Assembly (NCBI GenBank): GCA_012839605.1
Contig: DUNA01000078.1
Location: forward strand, 1 to 64,000
DNA from: Bacteroidales bacterium
Lineage (GTDB): Bacteria > Bacteroidota > Bacteroidia > Bacteroidales > UBA932
Direction: 5' to 3'
Length of the DNA: 64,000 nucleotides
Below, in pieces: positions 34,445 to 44,180 of the stretch; the first letter of the stretch is position 1, and every line of letters begins with the position of its first letter. The position numbers and the translations under genes were made by a program. Below the pieces are notes generated by a model, which was not told where the DNA came from, did no database searches, and saw only the letters and a program-made list of their open reading frames with translations.

Positions 34445-35415
34445 TGATGCAACTATTCAATAGAAAATATATGGTATGGGGACTTGTCGTCTCTTTTCTG
34501 TTGTGTCCTTATTTTTTGATGGGGCAAATAGACTTAAAATCTGTATTGGAAAGAGACAGCATACTTATTGGAGATCAAGTGTGGTGGAGTATGACGTTGC
34601 CTAAGGATGTGTGGAAAGAAAGAGAGATTGAAACAGTTGTTTTTCCGGAACCGCCTTTTGAGATCATGCAGGGTGTAGAGGGGTTGTCGTCGTTACAATT
34701 GGATTCACTTTTGCACAGAAAGCGTTTGGAAGGCATACAGGTCAAGTTGCTTATTACGTCTTTTGACAGCGGAGCCTATCGGCTGCCTCATATGCCCTTG
34801 TACTTGAAAAAACAAGACGGTACGATAGATACGTTGTGGTTTAAAGGTCCGGATTTATATGTAAACACCATTCCCATAGATACTGCGTCTTTTGAACCGT
34901 ATGGAATCAAACCGCAAATGAGATATCCCATCACATGGAAAGAAATCATCTCTATTGTAGGTGTTGTTTTTCTTGTAGCGGCAGTCGTTGTATTGCTTAT
35001 TTATGTGGTAAAGCGACGCAAAGCAAACCGTTCCGTTTTTGCTGATTTAAAGCCGGAAGATCCACCGCATACGGCAGCTTTGAAGGTACTCCATGCCATC
35101 AAAGAGCAAGAATTGTGGAAAAAGCAGAAAGCCAAACCGTATTATACGTTATTGACAGATACTATACGTCTGTATTTGAAGGGAAGATGGGATATACAGG
35201 CTATGGAGCAAACTTCAACAGAAATGTTGGATTCACTCCGTGAAAAAAGCCGAGAAGATGCTTTGTTGACGGAAGAGGCCATAGAAAGCCTTTCTTCTAT
35301 GCTTATGAAGGGAGATTTGGCAAAATTTGCAAAATACGTTCCTGAAGACCATGAGAACGTTGATTCCTTGGATAGTGCCATACGTTTTGTAACATTGACG
35401 ACTTATGTTTTTTGA
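34444..35415 (+). CDS. Bat-operon membrane protein of unknown function
   Basis: A 323-residue protein with a signal-like N-terminus (VVSFLLCPYFLMGQIDLKS), a beta-rich periplasmic domain and a membrane helix near 173-195 (IISIVGVVFLVAAVVVLLIYVV), then a cytoplasmic helical tail. This is the usual unnamed gene between DUF58 and batA in Bacteroidota. Starts are stacked (GTG 34441, ATG 34444, ATG 34447); I take 34444, which overlaps the DUF58 stop. It overlaps batA by 11 bp. Function unknown; part of the Bat complex by position. Confidence 0.85.
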   Translation: MMQLFNRKYMVWGLVVSFLLCPYFLMGQIDLKSVLERDSILIGDQVWWSMTLPKDVWKEREIETVVFPEPPFEIMQGVEGLSSLQLDSLLHRKRLEGIQVKLLITSFDSGAYRLPHMPLYLKKQDGTIDTLWFKGPDLYVNTIPIDTASFEPYGIKPQMRYPITWKEIISIVGVVFLVAAVVVLLIYVVKRRKANRSVFADLKPEDPPHTAALKVLHAIKEQELWKKQKAKPYYTLLTDTIRLYLKGRWDIQAMEQTSTEMLDSLREKSREDALLTEEAIESLSSMLMKGDLAKFAKYVPEDHENVDSLDSAIRFVTLTTYVF

Positions 35416-36394
35416 ATATCCACGGCTTTTGTTTTTAATGATCCTGCTTGTCCTCTTAGCAGGCAGGTATGTATATAGAGAGTGGAAAGGAAAAAATGCC
35501 CCAACTCTTAGGGTGTCAACACTTTTGCCATTTAAGTCCCACGAAAAATCCCTGAAAAGAGTGCTGTACCATGTTCCTTTTGTGTTGAGATTGATAGCTT
35601 TAGCTGCCTTGATACTAGCTATAGCTCGTCCTCGTTCTTCATGGGATTATCAAACGACCACTACAGAAGGTATTGATATTATGCTTGTGATTGATGTGTC
35701 TTCTTCCATGTTGGCACGTGATTTCAAACCGGATAGGATTTCAGCAGCTAAAGATATTGCTATCCAATTTGTGGCAGAAAGACCTTTAGATAGAATGGGC
35801 GTTGTGGTTTTTGCAGGAGAATCTTATACACAGTGTCCTTTGACAACTGACCGTGTTACGCTCATCAATATGGTAAAAGAAGTGCAGACAGGATTGATTG
35901 AGGACGGAACAGCCATTGGTAACGGTTTGGCTACGGCCATAGCAAGACTTAAAGATTCGGATGCCGTCAGCAGAGTAGTTGTTTTGTTGACAGACGGTGT
36001 GAACAACAGAGGAGAGGTCACTCCTTTGACAGCGGCAGAAATAGCAAAAACATACGGAATTCGGGTTTATACTATTGGTGTGGGTGCACACGGAATGGCT
36101 CCTTTTCCGGTAATGACACCGTATGGTGTGCAATTGCAACAGATGTTGGTAGAAATTGATGAAGAGTTGCTCAAGCAAATGGCGGAAATGACAGGAGGGG
36201 AATACTTCCGGGCTACCGACAACACCAAGTTGATGTCTATATACAGTCAAATCAACAAGCTGGAAAAGAGCAAAACGCAGGTAGATTCCTTTCCGGTTTA
36301 CAAAGAGCTGTTTATGAGTTTTGCTTTAATAGCTCTGTTTGCATTGGCTTTGGAGTTCTTGATACGTTGGATTGTTTTAAGAAGAATACCTTAA
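35405..36394 (+). CDS. batA: VWA-domain protein BatA
   Basis: A 329-residue inner-membrane protein: two N-terminal membrane helices (about 3-20 and 56-75), a von Willebrand factor A domain with the metal-binding MIDAS start VIDVSSSML near residue 97 and later LLTDGVNNRG near 200, and a C-terminal membrane helix. BatA belongs to the Bacteroides aerotolerance cluster, which aids survival in oxygen or envelope stress. The order moxR-DUF58-hyp-batA-batB-batC-batD-batE is conserved here. Confidence 0.92.
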   Translation: MFFEYPRLLFLMILLVLLAGRYVYREWKGKNAPTLRVSTLLPFKSHEKSLKRVLYHVPFVLRLIALAALILAIARPRSSWDYQTTTTEGIDIMLVIDVSSSMLARDFKPDRISAAKDIAIQFVAERPLDRMGVVVFAGESYTQCPLTTDRVTLINMVKEVQTGLIEDGTAIGNGLATAIARLKDSDAVSRVVVLLTDGVNNRGEVTPLTAAEIAKTYGIRVYTIGVGAHGMAPFPVMTPYGVQLQQMLVEIDEELLKQMAEMTGGEYFRATDNTKLMSIYSQINKLEKSKTQVDSFPVYKELFMSFALIALFALALEFLIRWIVLRRIP

Positions 36395-36400
36395 TTGCAT

Positions 36401-38080
36401 ATGATACAAATAGCTCAAGCACAGTATTTATGGATTCTAGCTTTCATTCCGTTGCTGTTTCTGGTATACGGAATGTATAGAAGGTATGGGAGTCGGATGG
36501 TAAAAAAGTTTGGAGATCCCGAACTGATGAAACCTCTTATGCCTGATGTGTCGCGCAGACGGGGTTGGTTGAAAATGGTTTTGTTTTCTTTGGGATTGTT
36601 CTTTTTTGTATTGGGATTGTCTAGACCACAGACAGGAGCAAGAGTCAAAGAATTGAAACGTACCGGAGTAGAAATCATCATTGCCCTGGATGTATCCAAT
36701 TCCATGTTGGCAGAGGATTACTCTCCCAACAGGTTGGAAAGGGCGAAATTGGCTGTCTCTCGTTTGGTTGATAATTTAGGACGTGACAGGATAGGATTGA
36801 TTATTTTTGCAGGAGATGCTTTTGTGCAATTGCCTGTGACAACAGATTACGTGAGTGCCAAAATGTTCTTACACTCCATAAGCACAAATTCAGTTCCCAA
36901 ACAAGGCACAGCCATTGGACAGGCTATCTTTACAGGAATACGCAGCTTCAGTCCCGATACTCCCGGTAGCCGGGCATTGATTATCATATCTGACGGAGAA
37001 GATCACGAAGACAATCCGGTCCCTATGGCTCAAGAGGCGGCAGAACAAGGTGTTCAAGTTCATTGCATTGGCATTGGTTCGGCGGAAGGCAAACCCATAC
37101 CTATGGAGGACGGTTCTTTGCTTAAAGACAAGGACGGAGATATAGTTGTAACCAAATTGGACGAAAAAACACTCATGGAAGTAGCGGAAGCAGGTGGAGG
37201 GGTATACGTAAGAGCTGGAAATTCAGACTTTGGTTTGCAGGGGATCATAGATGAAATCAGAAAAATGGACGAACAAGAGTTTCAATCTGTAGTCTTTGAA
37301 GATTTTAACGAACAATACATGTACTTTTTTGGAATAGCCCTCTTTTTCTTTTTGCTGGACATGTTGGTTGGAGAACGAAAGATAAGACGGTTTAAAAGTT
37401 TTGATATCTTTACAAAAACCCTTGTGTTGTTTCTTGTTTTCACCGGCTTTTCTATAGTTGCAACGGCTCAGTCGGACAAGAAAGACATACGGGCAGGAAA
37501 CAGGGCGTTCAGAAAGGGAGACATGGAACAAGCCCTGATTGATTATCAAAAGGCATTTACAAAAGACACGACTTCACTAAAAGCCAAATACAACTTGGCC
37601 AATGTCTTGCACCAAATGGGGCAACATGAACAGGCTGCAAAAGCTATGCACACAGTGCCCGATTCGCTGCAAGCAGTAGGGCAGAAAGCCGATGCTTGGC
37701 ATAATATGGGCAATTTTCAGTTGAGTCAAGAAGATTATGCAAAAAGCATAGAGGCGTATAAAGATGCACTTCGCAAAAGACCCGAGGACTATGAAACGAA
37801 AGCCAATCTTGCCTATGCTCAGAAAATGTTAAAGAACCAGCAAGAAAACGAAGACCAGGACGAAAACCGGGATCAGGACGAGGATGAGGACCAAGATCAA
37901 GACCAAGATCAAGACCAAGACCAAGACCAAGACAGGGAGCAACCGGAGCCTTCCATAACTCCTCAGGCTGCACAACAAATTTTGGAAGCTATGCAGCAGA
38001 AAGAAAAAGAAACGCAGGATAAGATTCAGAAGGAAAAAGCCAAAGCAGCCGTTCCTGTGCGTTCAGATAAAAATTGGTAA
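36401..38080 (+). CDS. Fused BatB-BatC (VWA domain plus TPR domain)
   Basis: A 559-residue protein joining two usually separate Bat proteins. Residues 1-325 are BatB: two membrane helices, a VWA domain with ALDVSNSML near 100 and ISDGEDHEDNP near 200, and a third helix. Residues about 337-354 (TLVLFLVFTGFSIVATA) look like the signal peptide of BatC, now internal. TPR repeats follow (about 360-480), then an Asp-Gln repeat and a charged C-terminus ending in Lys-Asn-Trp as in BatC. The frame is continuous with no stop or frameshift. I start at the ATG at 36401, not the TTG at 36395. Confidence 0.9.
   Translation: MIQIAQAQYLWILAFIPLLFLVYGMYRRYGSRMVKKFGDPELMKPLMPDVSRRRGWLKMVLFSLGLFFFVLGLSRPQTGARVKELKRTGVEIIIALDVSNSMLAEDYSPNRLERAKLAVSRLVDNLGRDRIGLIIFAGDAFVQLPVTTDYVSAKMFLHSISTNSVPKQGTAIGQAIFTGIRSFSPDTPGSRALIIISDGEDHEDNPVPMAQEAAEQGVQVHCIGIGSAEGKPIPMEDGSLLKDKDGDIVVTKLDEKTLMEVAEAGGGVYVRAGNSDFGLQGIIDEIRKMDEQEFQSVVFEDFNEQYMYFFGIALFFFLLDMLVGERKIRRFKSFDIFTKTLVLFLVFTGFSIVATAQSDKKDIRAGNRAFRKGDMEQALIDYQKAFTKDTTSLKAKYNLANVLHQMGQHEQAAKAMHTVPDSLQAVGQKADAWHNMGNFQLSQEDYAKSIEAYKDALRKRPEDYETKANLAYAQKMLKNQQENEDQDENRDQDEDEDQDQDQDQDQDQDQDREQPEPSITPQAAQQILEAMQQKEKETQDKIQKEKAKAAVPVRSDKNW
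37889..37933 (+). repeat. Hexanucleotide repeat coding for Asp-Gln
   Basis: Seven GACCAA/GATCAA units plus a final GAC, coding (DQ)7D in the acidic linker of BatB-BatC. A longer Asp/Glu-rich stretch precedes it from about 37853. Unit changes would keep the frame. Confidence 0.85.
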
Positions 38081-38093
38081 AACACCACGTGGT

Positions 38094-39896
38094 ATGAAGA
38101 AAGTCATCATTGCAATAGTAAGTGTTTTATGTTTTGTGCAGGTAAGTGCACAAGGAAGGTTCTCTGTGGAAGTTCCCGGAGTAGTTGCAATGGGAGAACG
38201 TTTTCGTCTTGTGTTTACTGCTATAGATTTGCCGCATGAAACATTTACTCCACCAAAGATTCAAAACTTCCATGTTTTGGCCGGACCTACCACCTCTACC
38301 ATGAACAGGATGGAGTACATAAACGGACGCAGAACTCAGAGTCGTTCCGTTAGTTATACGTATATCTTGGAAGCGTATGAACCGGGAAGCTTTACGATAG
38401 GAGAAGCGTCGGTTGTATCTGATAATGTAACTTATAAGACAAGACCTGTCGTTGTAGAAGTAATACAAGGAGCAGACAAACCGGCCGAAGAGCGGACCAA
38501 GGAGCAAGCAACGACTACAGAAATTACAGACGACGATGTGTTTTTACGTCTGTCTGTCAACAAAAAACGAGTAGTGAAGGGCGAACCGTTGACGGCCACT
38601 CTTACTTTGTATACCCGGGTAAACGTAGCAGGAGCTGAAGACATCAAATTTCCGGAATTTAACGGGTTTTGGAGTCAAGAAGTATATTCTCCTCAGCAAA
38701 TTGAATGGCAACGAGAGAATGTAAAAGGAGAGATTTATCAAAAGGCTACTTTGAGGAGTTATGTGCTGTTGCCGCAACAAACAGGAGAAATACGCATTGA
38801 TCCATCAGAGATAGTATGTGTTATTCAAGTACGTAGCGCTCGCAGAGGACAATCTTTGTTGGATGATTTTTTTGACACCTATCAGACGGTGCGCAAACGA
38901 GTAATATCGCCATCTGTAACAATATCTGTTCGGGATTTACCATCCGGAGCACCTCCTTCATTTAAAGGAGCAGTAGGAAAATATTCCTTGCAGACATATT
39001 TGGGAAGAGATTCCGTTCGTACGCACGATGCGGTATCTATGTATGTTACTATTGCAGGAGAAGGAAATATCAATTTATTGGAGGCTCCGGCCGTGCAATT
39101 TCCTTTGGACTTCGAGGTGTATGACCCTAAAATCACAGACGACTACAAAAGTTCCGACGGTACATTTACAGGGTCAAAAACATTTGAATACCCTGTGATT
39201 CCAAGGAGCCACGGAACGTTTACCATAAATCCCGTAGTTTTTACGTATTACGATATACACACCGGTACATACAAAACATTGCGTAGCACACCTATGGCTT
39301 TAGAGGTAGCAAGAAGTACGGAATCAAACATGTATACCGGGGTATATGCACCTACTCACAGAAGAAAAGTAGAAAGCCTGGGCGAAGACATCAGGTACAT
39401 TCGAACGACAGCTCCTGTATGGAAAAAGAAAGGAGTATATTTTACCGGCAGCGTGTATTATTACACTATTTTGGCAGCTCTTTTATCCATTGCCGGTATC
39501 CTTTTCTCATGGTTAAAGAAGAGAAAAGAGCGCAAAAAAGATGTAGTGCGGGTAAGAAACAGCAAAGCCAATAAAATAGCCAGGGCACGTTTGAAAACGG
39601 CCGGAGCGCATATGAAGAGCCAATTGTTTTCAGCGTATTATGAGGAATTGAATCGTGCATTGTGGGGATACATAGCAGACAAATTGGCCTTATCACAGGC
39701 AGAGAGTTCCAGGGAAAAAATTGAGGCGCTGTTGATGGAACGTCAGGTAGATGAAGAGCTTATAAAAAAATATACAGATCTAATAGCCTCTTGTGAATTT
39801 GCCCGCTATGCTCCCGATCCGGGACAAACAGAAAAAGAAAGGATTTTTGAAGATGCTGTTGCCGTTATTAGCAAAATGGAACAAGTCTTGAAATAA
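38094..39896 (+). CDS. batD: BatD oxygen-tolerance protein
   Basis: A 600-residue protein with a cleavable signal peptide (MKKVIIAIVSVLCFVQVSAQ), a large beta-rich periplasmic region typical of BatD (about 22-445, with FRLVFTAIDLP and several Ig-like strands), a membrane helix near 460-478 (YYTILAALLSIAGILFSWL), and a cytoplasmic tail with helices. It sits 13 bp after batBC and 1 bp before batE. Confidence 0.93.
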   Translation: MKKVIIAIVSVLCFVQVSAQGRFSVEVPGVVAMGERFRLVFTAIDLPHETFTPPKIQNFHVLAGPTTSTMNRMEYINGRRTQSRSVSYTYILEAYEPGSFTIGEASVVSDNVTYKTRPVVVEVIQGADKPAEERTKEQATTTEITDDDVFLRLSVNKKRVVKGEPLTATLTLYTRVNVAGAEDIKFPEFNGFWSQEVYSPQQIEWQRENVKGEIYQKATLRSYVLLPQQTGEIRIDPSEIVCVIQVRSARRGQSLLDDFFDTYQTVRKRVISPSVTISVRDLPSGAPPSFKGAVGKYSLQTYLGRDSVRTHDAVSMYVTIAGEGNINLLEAPAVQFPLDFEVYDPKITDDYKSSDGTFTGSKTFEYPVIPRSHGTFTINPVVFTYYDIHTGTYKTLRSTPMALEVARSTESNMYTGVYAPTHRRKVESLGEDIRYIRTTAPVWKKKGVYFTGSVYYYTILAALLSIAGILFSWLKKRKERKKDVVRVRNSKANKIARARLKTAGAHMKSQLFSAYYEELNRALWGYIADKLALSQAESSREKIEALLMERQVDEELIKKYTDLIASCEFARYAPDPGQTEKERIFEDAVAVISKMEQVLK

Positions 39897-39897
39897 G

Positions 39898-40665
39898 ATG
39901 ACTATGAGAAAAAGTGCGTTTTTATTCATTTTGTTGACCTTCAGTGCTTTTGTTGCCAAAGCTTCTGCAGTAGACAGCTTGTGGAACAACGCCAATGCTC
40001 TGTATGCAGAAGCGCAGTATGAAAGGGCATTGGAAGGATACTTGGAAATAGAACAATCAGGTACAGAGTCGTTCGATTTGTATTACAATATGGGAAATAC
40101 GTATTACAAGATGCAACAGTATGCTTATGCTATTTTGTATTACGAAAAAGCATTGCGATTGGACCCGGATCATGCCGATGCATTGCACAATCTTACGATA
40201 GTGAGGGAACAATGTATTGACAGGATCGAACCCATACCGCAATTCTTTGTAACACAGTGGATTCGTAAAAGTTACAAGAAACTCCCACCCGGTACTTGGT
40301 CTGTATTCTCATTGGTCCTGCTGGCTTTGTCCTTAACTTTTGTTTTGCTGTTTGTTTACGCCGGTTCTATCAGATTGCGAAAGGCTTCTTTTGTATTGGC
40401 CGTAGTTGTCTTTTTTCTTGCTGTAACATCGGGAATCTTTGCTCTTCAATCAAAGAAAGAAGCTACAAGAGAAGATATAGCCATTATTAAATCTGTCGTA
40501 AGTTCTGTAAAATCAGCACCGGGAGCACAAGGCAAAGACATCCTTGTTTTGCATGAAGGAACAAAGGTTCGGGTTTTGGAAGAAGCCGGTGAATGGGTTC
40601 GTATAGAGTTGGAGGACGGAAGACAAGGCTGGTTGCTGTTGCATGAGATTCTTTTTGTATATTAG
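39898..40665 (+). CDS. batE: BatE: TPR and SH3-like domain membrane protein
   Basis: A 255-residue protein: signal peptide (FLFILLTFSAFVAKASA), TPR repeats (about 25-100, YYNMGNTYYKMQQYAYAILYYEKAL), two membrane helices near 135-180, then an SH3b domain (about 200-255) with GTKVRVLEEAGEWVRIEL. This is the standard BatE layout. Two ATGs compete (39898 and 39904); MRKSAF at 39904 is equally plausible. Confidence 0.9.
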   Translation: MTMRKSAFLFILLTFSAFVAKASAVDSLWNNANALYAEAQYERALEGYLEIEQSGTESFDLYYNMGNTYYKMQQYAYAILYYEKALRLDPDHADALHNLTIVREQCIDRIEPIPQFFVTQWIRKSYKKLPPGTWSVFSLVLLALSLTFVLLFVYAGSIRLRKASFVLAVVVFFLAVTSGIFALQSKKEATREDIAIIKSVVSSVKSAPGAQGKDILVLHEGTKVRVLEEAGEWVRIELEDGRQGWLLLHEILFVY

Positions 40666-40685
40666 AAGGTTAAAAATATTAGTAC

Positions 40686-41309
40686 ATGGATTATAACACA
40701 CAAAGAAAGAAACTGATATTGCCTGAATACGGGCGTTATATTCAGGACATGGTAGAAGAGGCCAAGAAAATTGAAGATAAAGAAGCAAGAACAAGGCAGG
40801 TTAAGGCTATTGTAAACGCCATGAGTGCACTCAATCCACATATGAGAGAAATGAACGATTATTACCATAAGCTTTGGGATCACATACACATTATAGCCGA
40901 TTACGAGTTGGATGTAGATTCGCCCTTCCCGCTTCCTAGCAAAGAAAGTTTCACATGCAAGCCTCATAAAATAGATGCGGAAAGAGAGCCTGTAAAAGTG
41001 ATGCATTACGGGAGGAACATACAAAATATGGTTATGGCTATAGCTTCCAAGCCGGCGGGTGAGGAGCGCGACCAAATGACCATGGCGTTGGCATCTTATA
41101 TGCGCAAGCAGTATCTGATATGGAACAAAGATACGGTTGCAGACAAAACGATATTTAATGATATTTACACCCTGTCTAACGGCACTTTGTCTGTACCGGA
41201 AGGGGCTAAACTGTCTGAAATACAAGGTGAGTTCAAGCAGCCAAACATGATGGGACCTCGTCCCCAAAGACAGGGTCAGTGGCACAAGGGCAAAAAAAAG
41301 AAAAGGTAG
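40686..41309 (+). CDS. DUF4290 domain-containing protein
   Basis: A 207-residue cytoplasmic protein of the Bacteroidota family DUF4290, starting DYNTQRKKLILPEYGRYIQ, with a Gln/Arg/Lys-rich tail (RPQRQGQWHKGKKKKR). Function is unknown. It lies 20 bp after batE and 19 bp before ftsK, in the same run of plus-strand genes. Mostly helical from the charged heptad-like spacing. Confidence 0.9.
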   Translation: MDYNTQRKKLILPEYGRYIQDMVEEAKKIEDKEARTRQVKAIVNAMSALNPHMREMNDYYHKLWDHIHIIADYELDVDSPFPLPSKESFTCKPHKIDAEREPVKVMHYGRNIQNMVMAIASKPAGEERDQMTMALASYMRKQYLIWNKDTVADKTIFNDIYTLSNGTLSVPEGAKLSEIQGEFKQPNMMGPRPQRQGQWHKGKKKKR

Positions 41310-41328
41310 TCTACCAATATTGAGTTCT

Positions 41329-43587
41329 ATGGATAATAAACTCCCCCGCAAAGAGATAATAAGAATAGTGGCTAGCTGGCTTATGTTGGCTGTCGGGGTT
41401 TATCTGCTCATTGCTTTTGTCTCCTTTCTATTTCATTGGAGTACAGATCAAAGTACCCTCAGTTTGGGGTACAATTCCAGTCCGGACATCCAGATTGCCA
41501 ACAAAGGAGGTATTGTAGGTTTGCGGTGGGCACAGTTGTTTATAGGGGATTTGTTTGGATTGAGTGCCTTTATCATTCCTTTTTTCTTTATTGCATTGTT
41601 TGTTTTCTTACTGAGAATCCGCCATGTAAGAATCATCCCTTTGTTTTTTATCACGGCTTTTGCTTGTATTATCTTATCCATTGCACTGGGATACATCTTT
41701 AGCTTTACCTCTTTGGAATTTCTCTTTGGTTCCGGAGTGGGTGGCACCTACGGATACAGGGTAAATACATGGCTTATAGAGATGCTTGGAACTGTAGGGA
41801 CGGGGCTTCTGCTTTTCTTTGTGTTTACAGCATTTCCATTGCCTTTTATTGTGTCTTATATCAGGAAACGAAAAAAGAAACGTCTTTCTGAGGATATAGA
41901 TCTTACCGATATACCAGATACTGATATAGTGCCGGAACCCGGTCCTGTGTTTCAAGTAGATATGGAAGAAGAACCGACACAGGGAAAAGAAAAAGAGAAG
42001 GAAAAGGAAAAGGAAAAGGAAAAAGAAAGTGAGCCTGCGTTTGAAGTAGAAGCGGTAGAAGAAGAGCCGGTAGATGGTAAAATGCTCTTTTACAATCCCA
42101 AACAAGATTTGTCTCGGTATAAAAAACCGCCTTTGCATTTGTTGGAATTGTATGAGGACCGTATTACCGATGTGTCGCAAGAGGAATTGGAGAGAAACAA
42201 CCAAAAGATCGTAGAATGCCTGAGAACGTTTGATATTCAAATAGAAAAAATTGTAGCTACTCCGGGACCAACTGTAACGTTGTACAAGATTGTTTTGTCA
42301 CCGGGAATCAGGATTTCACAATTTACAAGACTGGAAGACGATATCATGCTTTCGTTAGCGGCTCGTGGAATGCGTGTGATTGCGCCCATTCCGGGAACGA
42401 ATATGGTAGGTATTGAAGTGGCCAACGATAAGCCTTCGCTCGTTCCTATGAGAAGCGTTTTGGATTCCAAGAAATTCAAAGAATCGCGAGAAGACTTGCC
42501 TATAGTATTAGGAAAGAGCATATCGAATGAAATTGTGATGTTGGATTTGGCCAAATTGCCGCACTTGTTGGTAGCAGGAGCCACGGGACAGGGTAAATCG
42601 GTGGCGCTGAATGCCATCCTGGCTTCTTTGCTATACAAAATGCATCCGGCTTATTTGAAATTGGTGTTGGTAGACCCCAAAAGGGTAGAGTTGAATTTGT
42701 ATTCCAAATTGGACAAACACTTTTTGGCTCAACTGCCCGATGCGGAAAGCCCTATAATCATTGACACGAAGAAGGTAGTCTATACATTGAATTCCCTCTG
42801 TATAGAAATGGACGACCGCTTGGAATTGTATAACAAGGCCGGTGTACGTAATATCAAAGAATACAATAAAAAATTTACAAACCGGGTGTTGAACCCTGCC
42901 AAAGGGCATCGTTTCATGCCTTTTATTGTAGTCATCATTGACGAATTTGCAGATTTGATTATGACTGCAGGACGCGACGTGGAAGGTCCGCTCACGCGTT
43001 TGGCTCAGATGGGACGTGCTACGGGTATTCATTTGGTTATTGCTACACAACGTCCGACCACAAACATCATTACGGGAACCATCAAGGCCAATTTCCCGGC
43101 CAGGATTGCTTTCCGTGTGGCATCTAAAATAGATTCAAGAACGATTATTGATGTATCGGAAGCCAACCAATTGGTGGGAAGGGGGGATATGTTGCTTTCT
43201 GCCGGTACGGATTTGACGCGTGTGCAATGCGCCTTCATAGACACACCGGAAGTAGACAGGATGGTAGGATTTATTGCCAGTCAGCAAGGATATGCCGGTC
43301 CGTTTGAGTTGCCGGAATATGCAGAATCTGAAAAGAAAGACCCCTTGTTTTCCGGAACGGAACAACGAGACGACTTGTTTGAAGAAGCGGCCCGTTTGAT
43401 TGTGCAAAACGGAGAAGGATCTACTTCTTTGTTGCAACGTAGGTTCCGCTTAGGTTACAATAGAGCGGGGAGAATCATGGACCAATTGGAAGATGCCGGC
43501 ATTGTAGGACCTCCTAAAGGAAGCAGTCCCAGAGAATTGTTGGTATCAAGTACAGAACTTTTGGAAGACCTTTTAAAAACGTTATGA
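41329..43587 (+). CDS. ftsK: DNA translocase FtsK
   Basis: A 752-residue DNA pump that clears the terminus at division. Four membrane helices (about 10-180), a short acidic linker with a Lys-Glu repeat (219-232), the motor domain with GATGQGKSVALNAIL near residue 418 and LVDPKRVEL near 450, Walker B VVIIDEFADLI near 540, and the C-terminal gamma winged helix (from about 690). The linker is much shorter than in E. coli. I start at the ATG at 41329, not the TTG at 41320. The last 4 bp overlap lolA. Confidence 0.96.
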   Translation: MDNKLPRKEIIRIVASWLMLAVGVYLLIAFVSFLFHWSTDQSTLSLGYNSSPDIQIANKGGIVGLRWAQLFIGDLFGLSAFIIPFFFIALFVFLLRIRHVRIIPLFFITAFACIILSIALGYIFSFTSLEFLFGSGVGGTYGYRVNTWLIEMLGTVGTGLLLFFVFTAFPLPFIVSYIRKRKKKRLSEDIDLTDIPDTDIVPEPGPVFQVDMEEEPTQGKEKEKEKEKEKEKESEPAFEVEAVEEEPVDGKMLFYNPKQDLSRYKKPPLHLLELYEDRITDVSQEELERNNQKIVECLRTFDIQIEKIVATPGPTVTLYKIVLSPGIRISQFTRLEDDIMLSLAARGMRVIAPIPGTNMVGIEVANDKPSLVPMRSVLDSKKFKESREDLPIVLGKSISNEIVMLDLAKLPHLLVAGATGQGKSVALNAILASLLYKMHPAYLKLVLVDPKRVELNLYSKLDKHFLAQLPDAESPIIIDTKKVVYTLNSLCIEMDDRLELYNKAGVRNIKEYNKKFTNRVLNPAKGHRFMPFIVVIIDEFADLIMTAGRDVEGPLTRLAQMGRATGIHLVIATQRPTTNIITGTIKANFPARIAFRVASKIDSRTIIDVSEANQLVGRGDMLLSAGTDLTRVQCAFIDTPEVDRMVGFIASQQGYAGPFELPEYAESEKKDPLFSGTEQRDDLFEEAARLIVQNGEGSTSLLQRRFRLGYNRAGRIMDQLEDAGIVGPPKGSSPRELLVSSTELLEDLLKTL
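41986..42027 (+). repeat. Short Lys-Glu repeat in the FtsK linker
   Basis: Seven 6-bp units of the form AAR-GAR coding (KE)7. It lies between the membrane and motor domains and can change in length without frameshift. Confidence 0.8.
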
Positions 43588-44180
43588 TTGTCCTCTTCAT
43601 AACAGCGTGTTTATCTATACTCATTCCGGGAGTACAGCAGAAAAGCCCAAGTCAGGTATGGGAGACTTTTTTGGAACACATAGAAAAAGCACCGGCTCTG
43701 GAAATGCGGTTTACATGGAACAATACGGTAGAGGGTACCATGATCTTACAGGAACGTTCTTTTGCCATACATATGGATGAAATTCATGTCTATTGCAACG
43801 GAGTAGAGAGGTGGCTTTATAATGAAGGTTTTGATGAATGGGAAGCGTTGCCGTACGAAACGCAATCAGCCGACATGTTGGAAAATCCATCGGCTTTTTT
43901 TAACCAACTTCGCCACCAATTCCGGCTTTCTCCTGCTTCGGCGTTCAAGGAAGCAGCGGAAGGAAGTCCGCTGTGGGAGTTGCTGCTTGTGCCACAAAAT
44001 CCGCTGTCTGTTTTTACATACATAATAATATGCTTGGAAAGGGACGGACGGATTCCGAGAACAATACGTTATGGTTTGACTGACGGTTTTGAATACCGCA
44101 TAGAGGTCCTTTCTTTTCAATCGATTCCGGCTAAAGAGAAAACTTTTTTTACTCCGTATCTGTTATCACCGGATTCATAA
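43584..44180 (+). CDS. LolA-like outer-membrane lipoprotein carrier
   Basis: A 198-residue periplasmic protein with a signal-like N-terminus (VLFITACLSILIPG) and a LolA-type beta sheet (MRFTWNNTVEGTMILQ, then VERWLYNEGFDEWEALPY). LolA ferries lipoproteins from the inner to the outer membrane. Sequence similarity to canonical LolA is modest. It overlaps ftsK by 4 bp and the convergent rRNA methylase by 32 bp. FtsK-LolA adjacency is common in Bacteroidota and supports the call. Confidence 0.85.
   Translation: MIVLFITACLSILIPGVQQKSPSQVWETFLEHIEKAPALEMRFTWNNTVEGTMILQERSFAIHMDEIHVYCNGVERWLYNEGFDEWEALPYETQSADMLENPSAFFNQLRHQFRLSPASAFKEAAEGSPLWELLLVPQNPLSVFTYIIICLERDGRIPRTIRYGLTDGFEYRIEVLSFQSIPAKEKTFFTPYLLSPDS

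Noticed and set aside
40662-41351. A 229-residue minus-strand ORF opposite DUF4290
   Set aside because: Shadow of a well-supported gene; no family resemblance or promoter.
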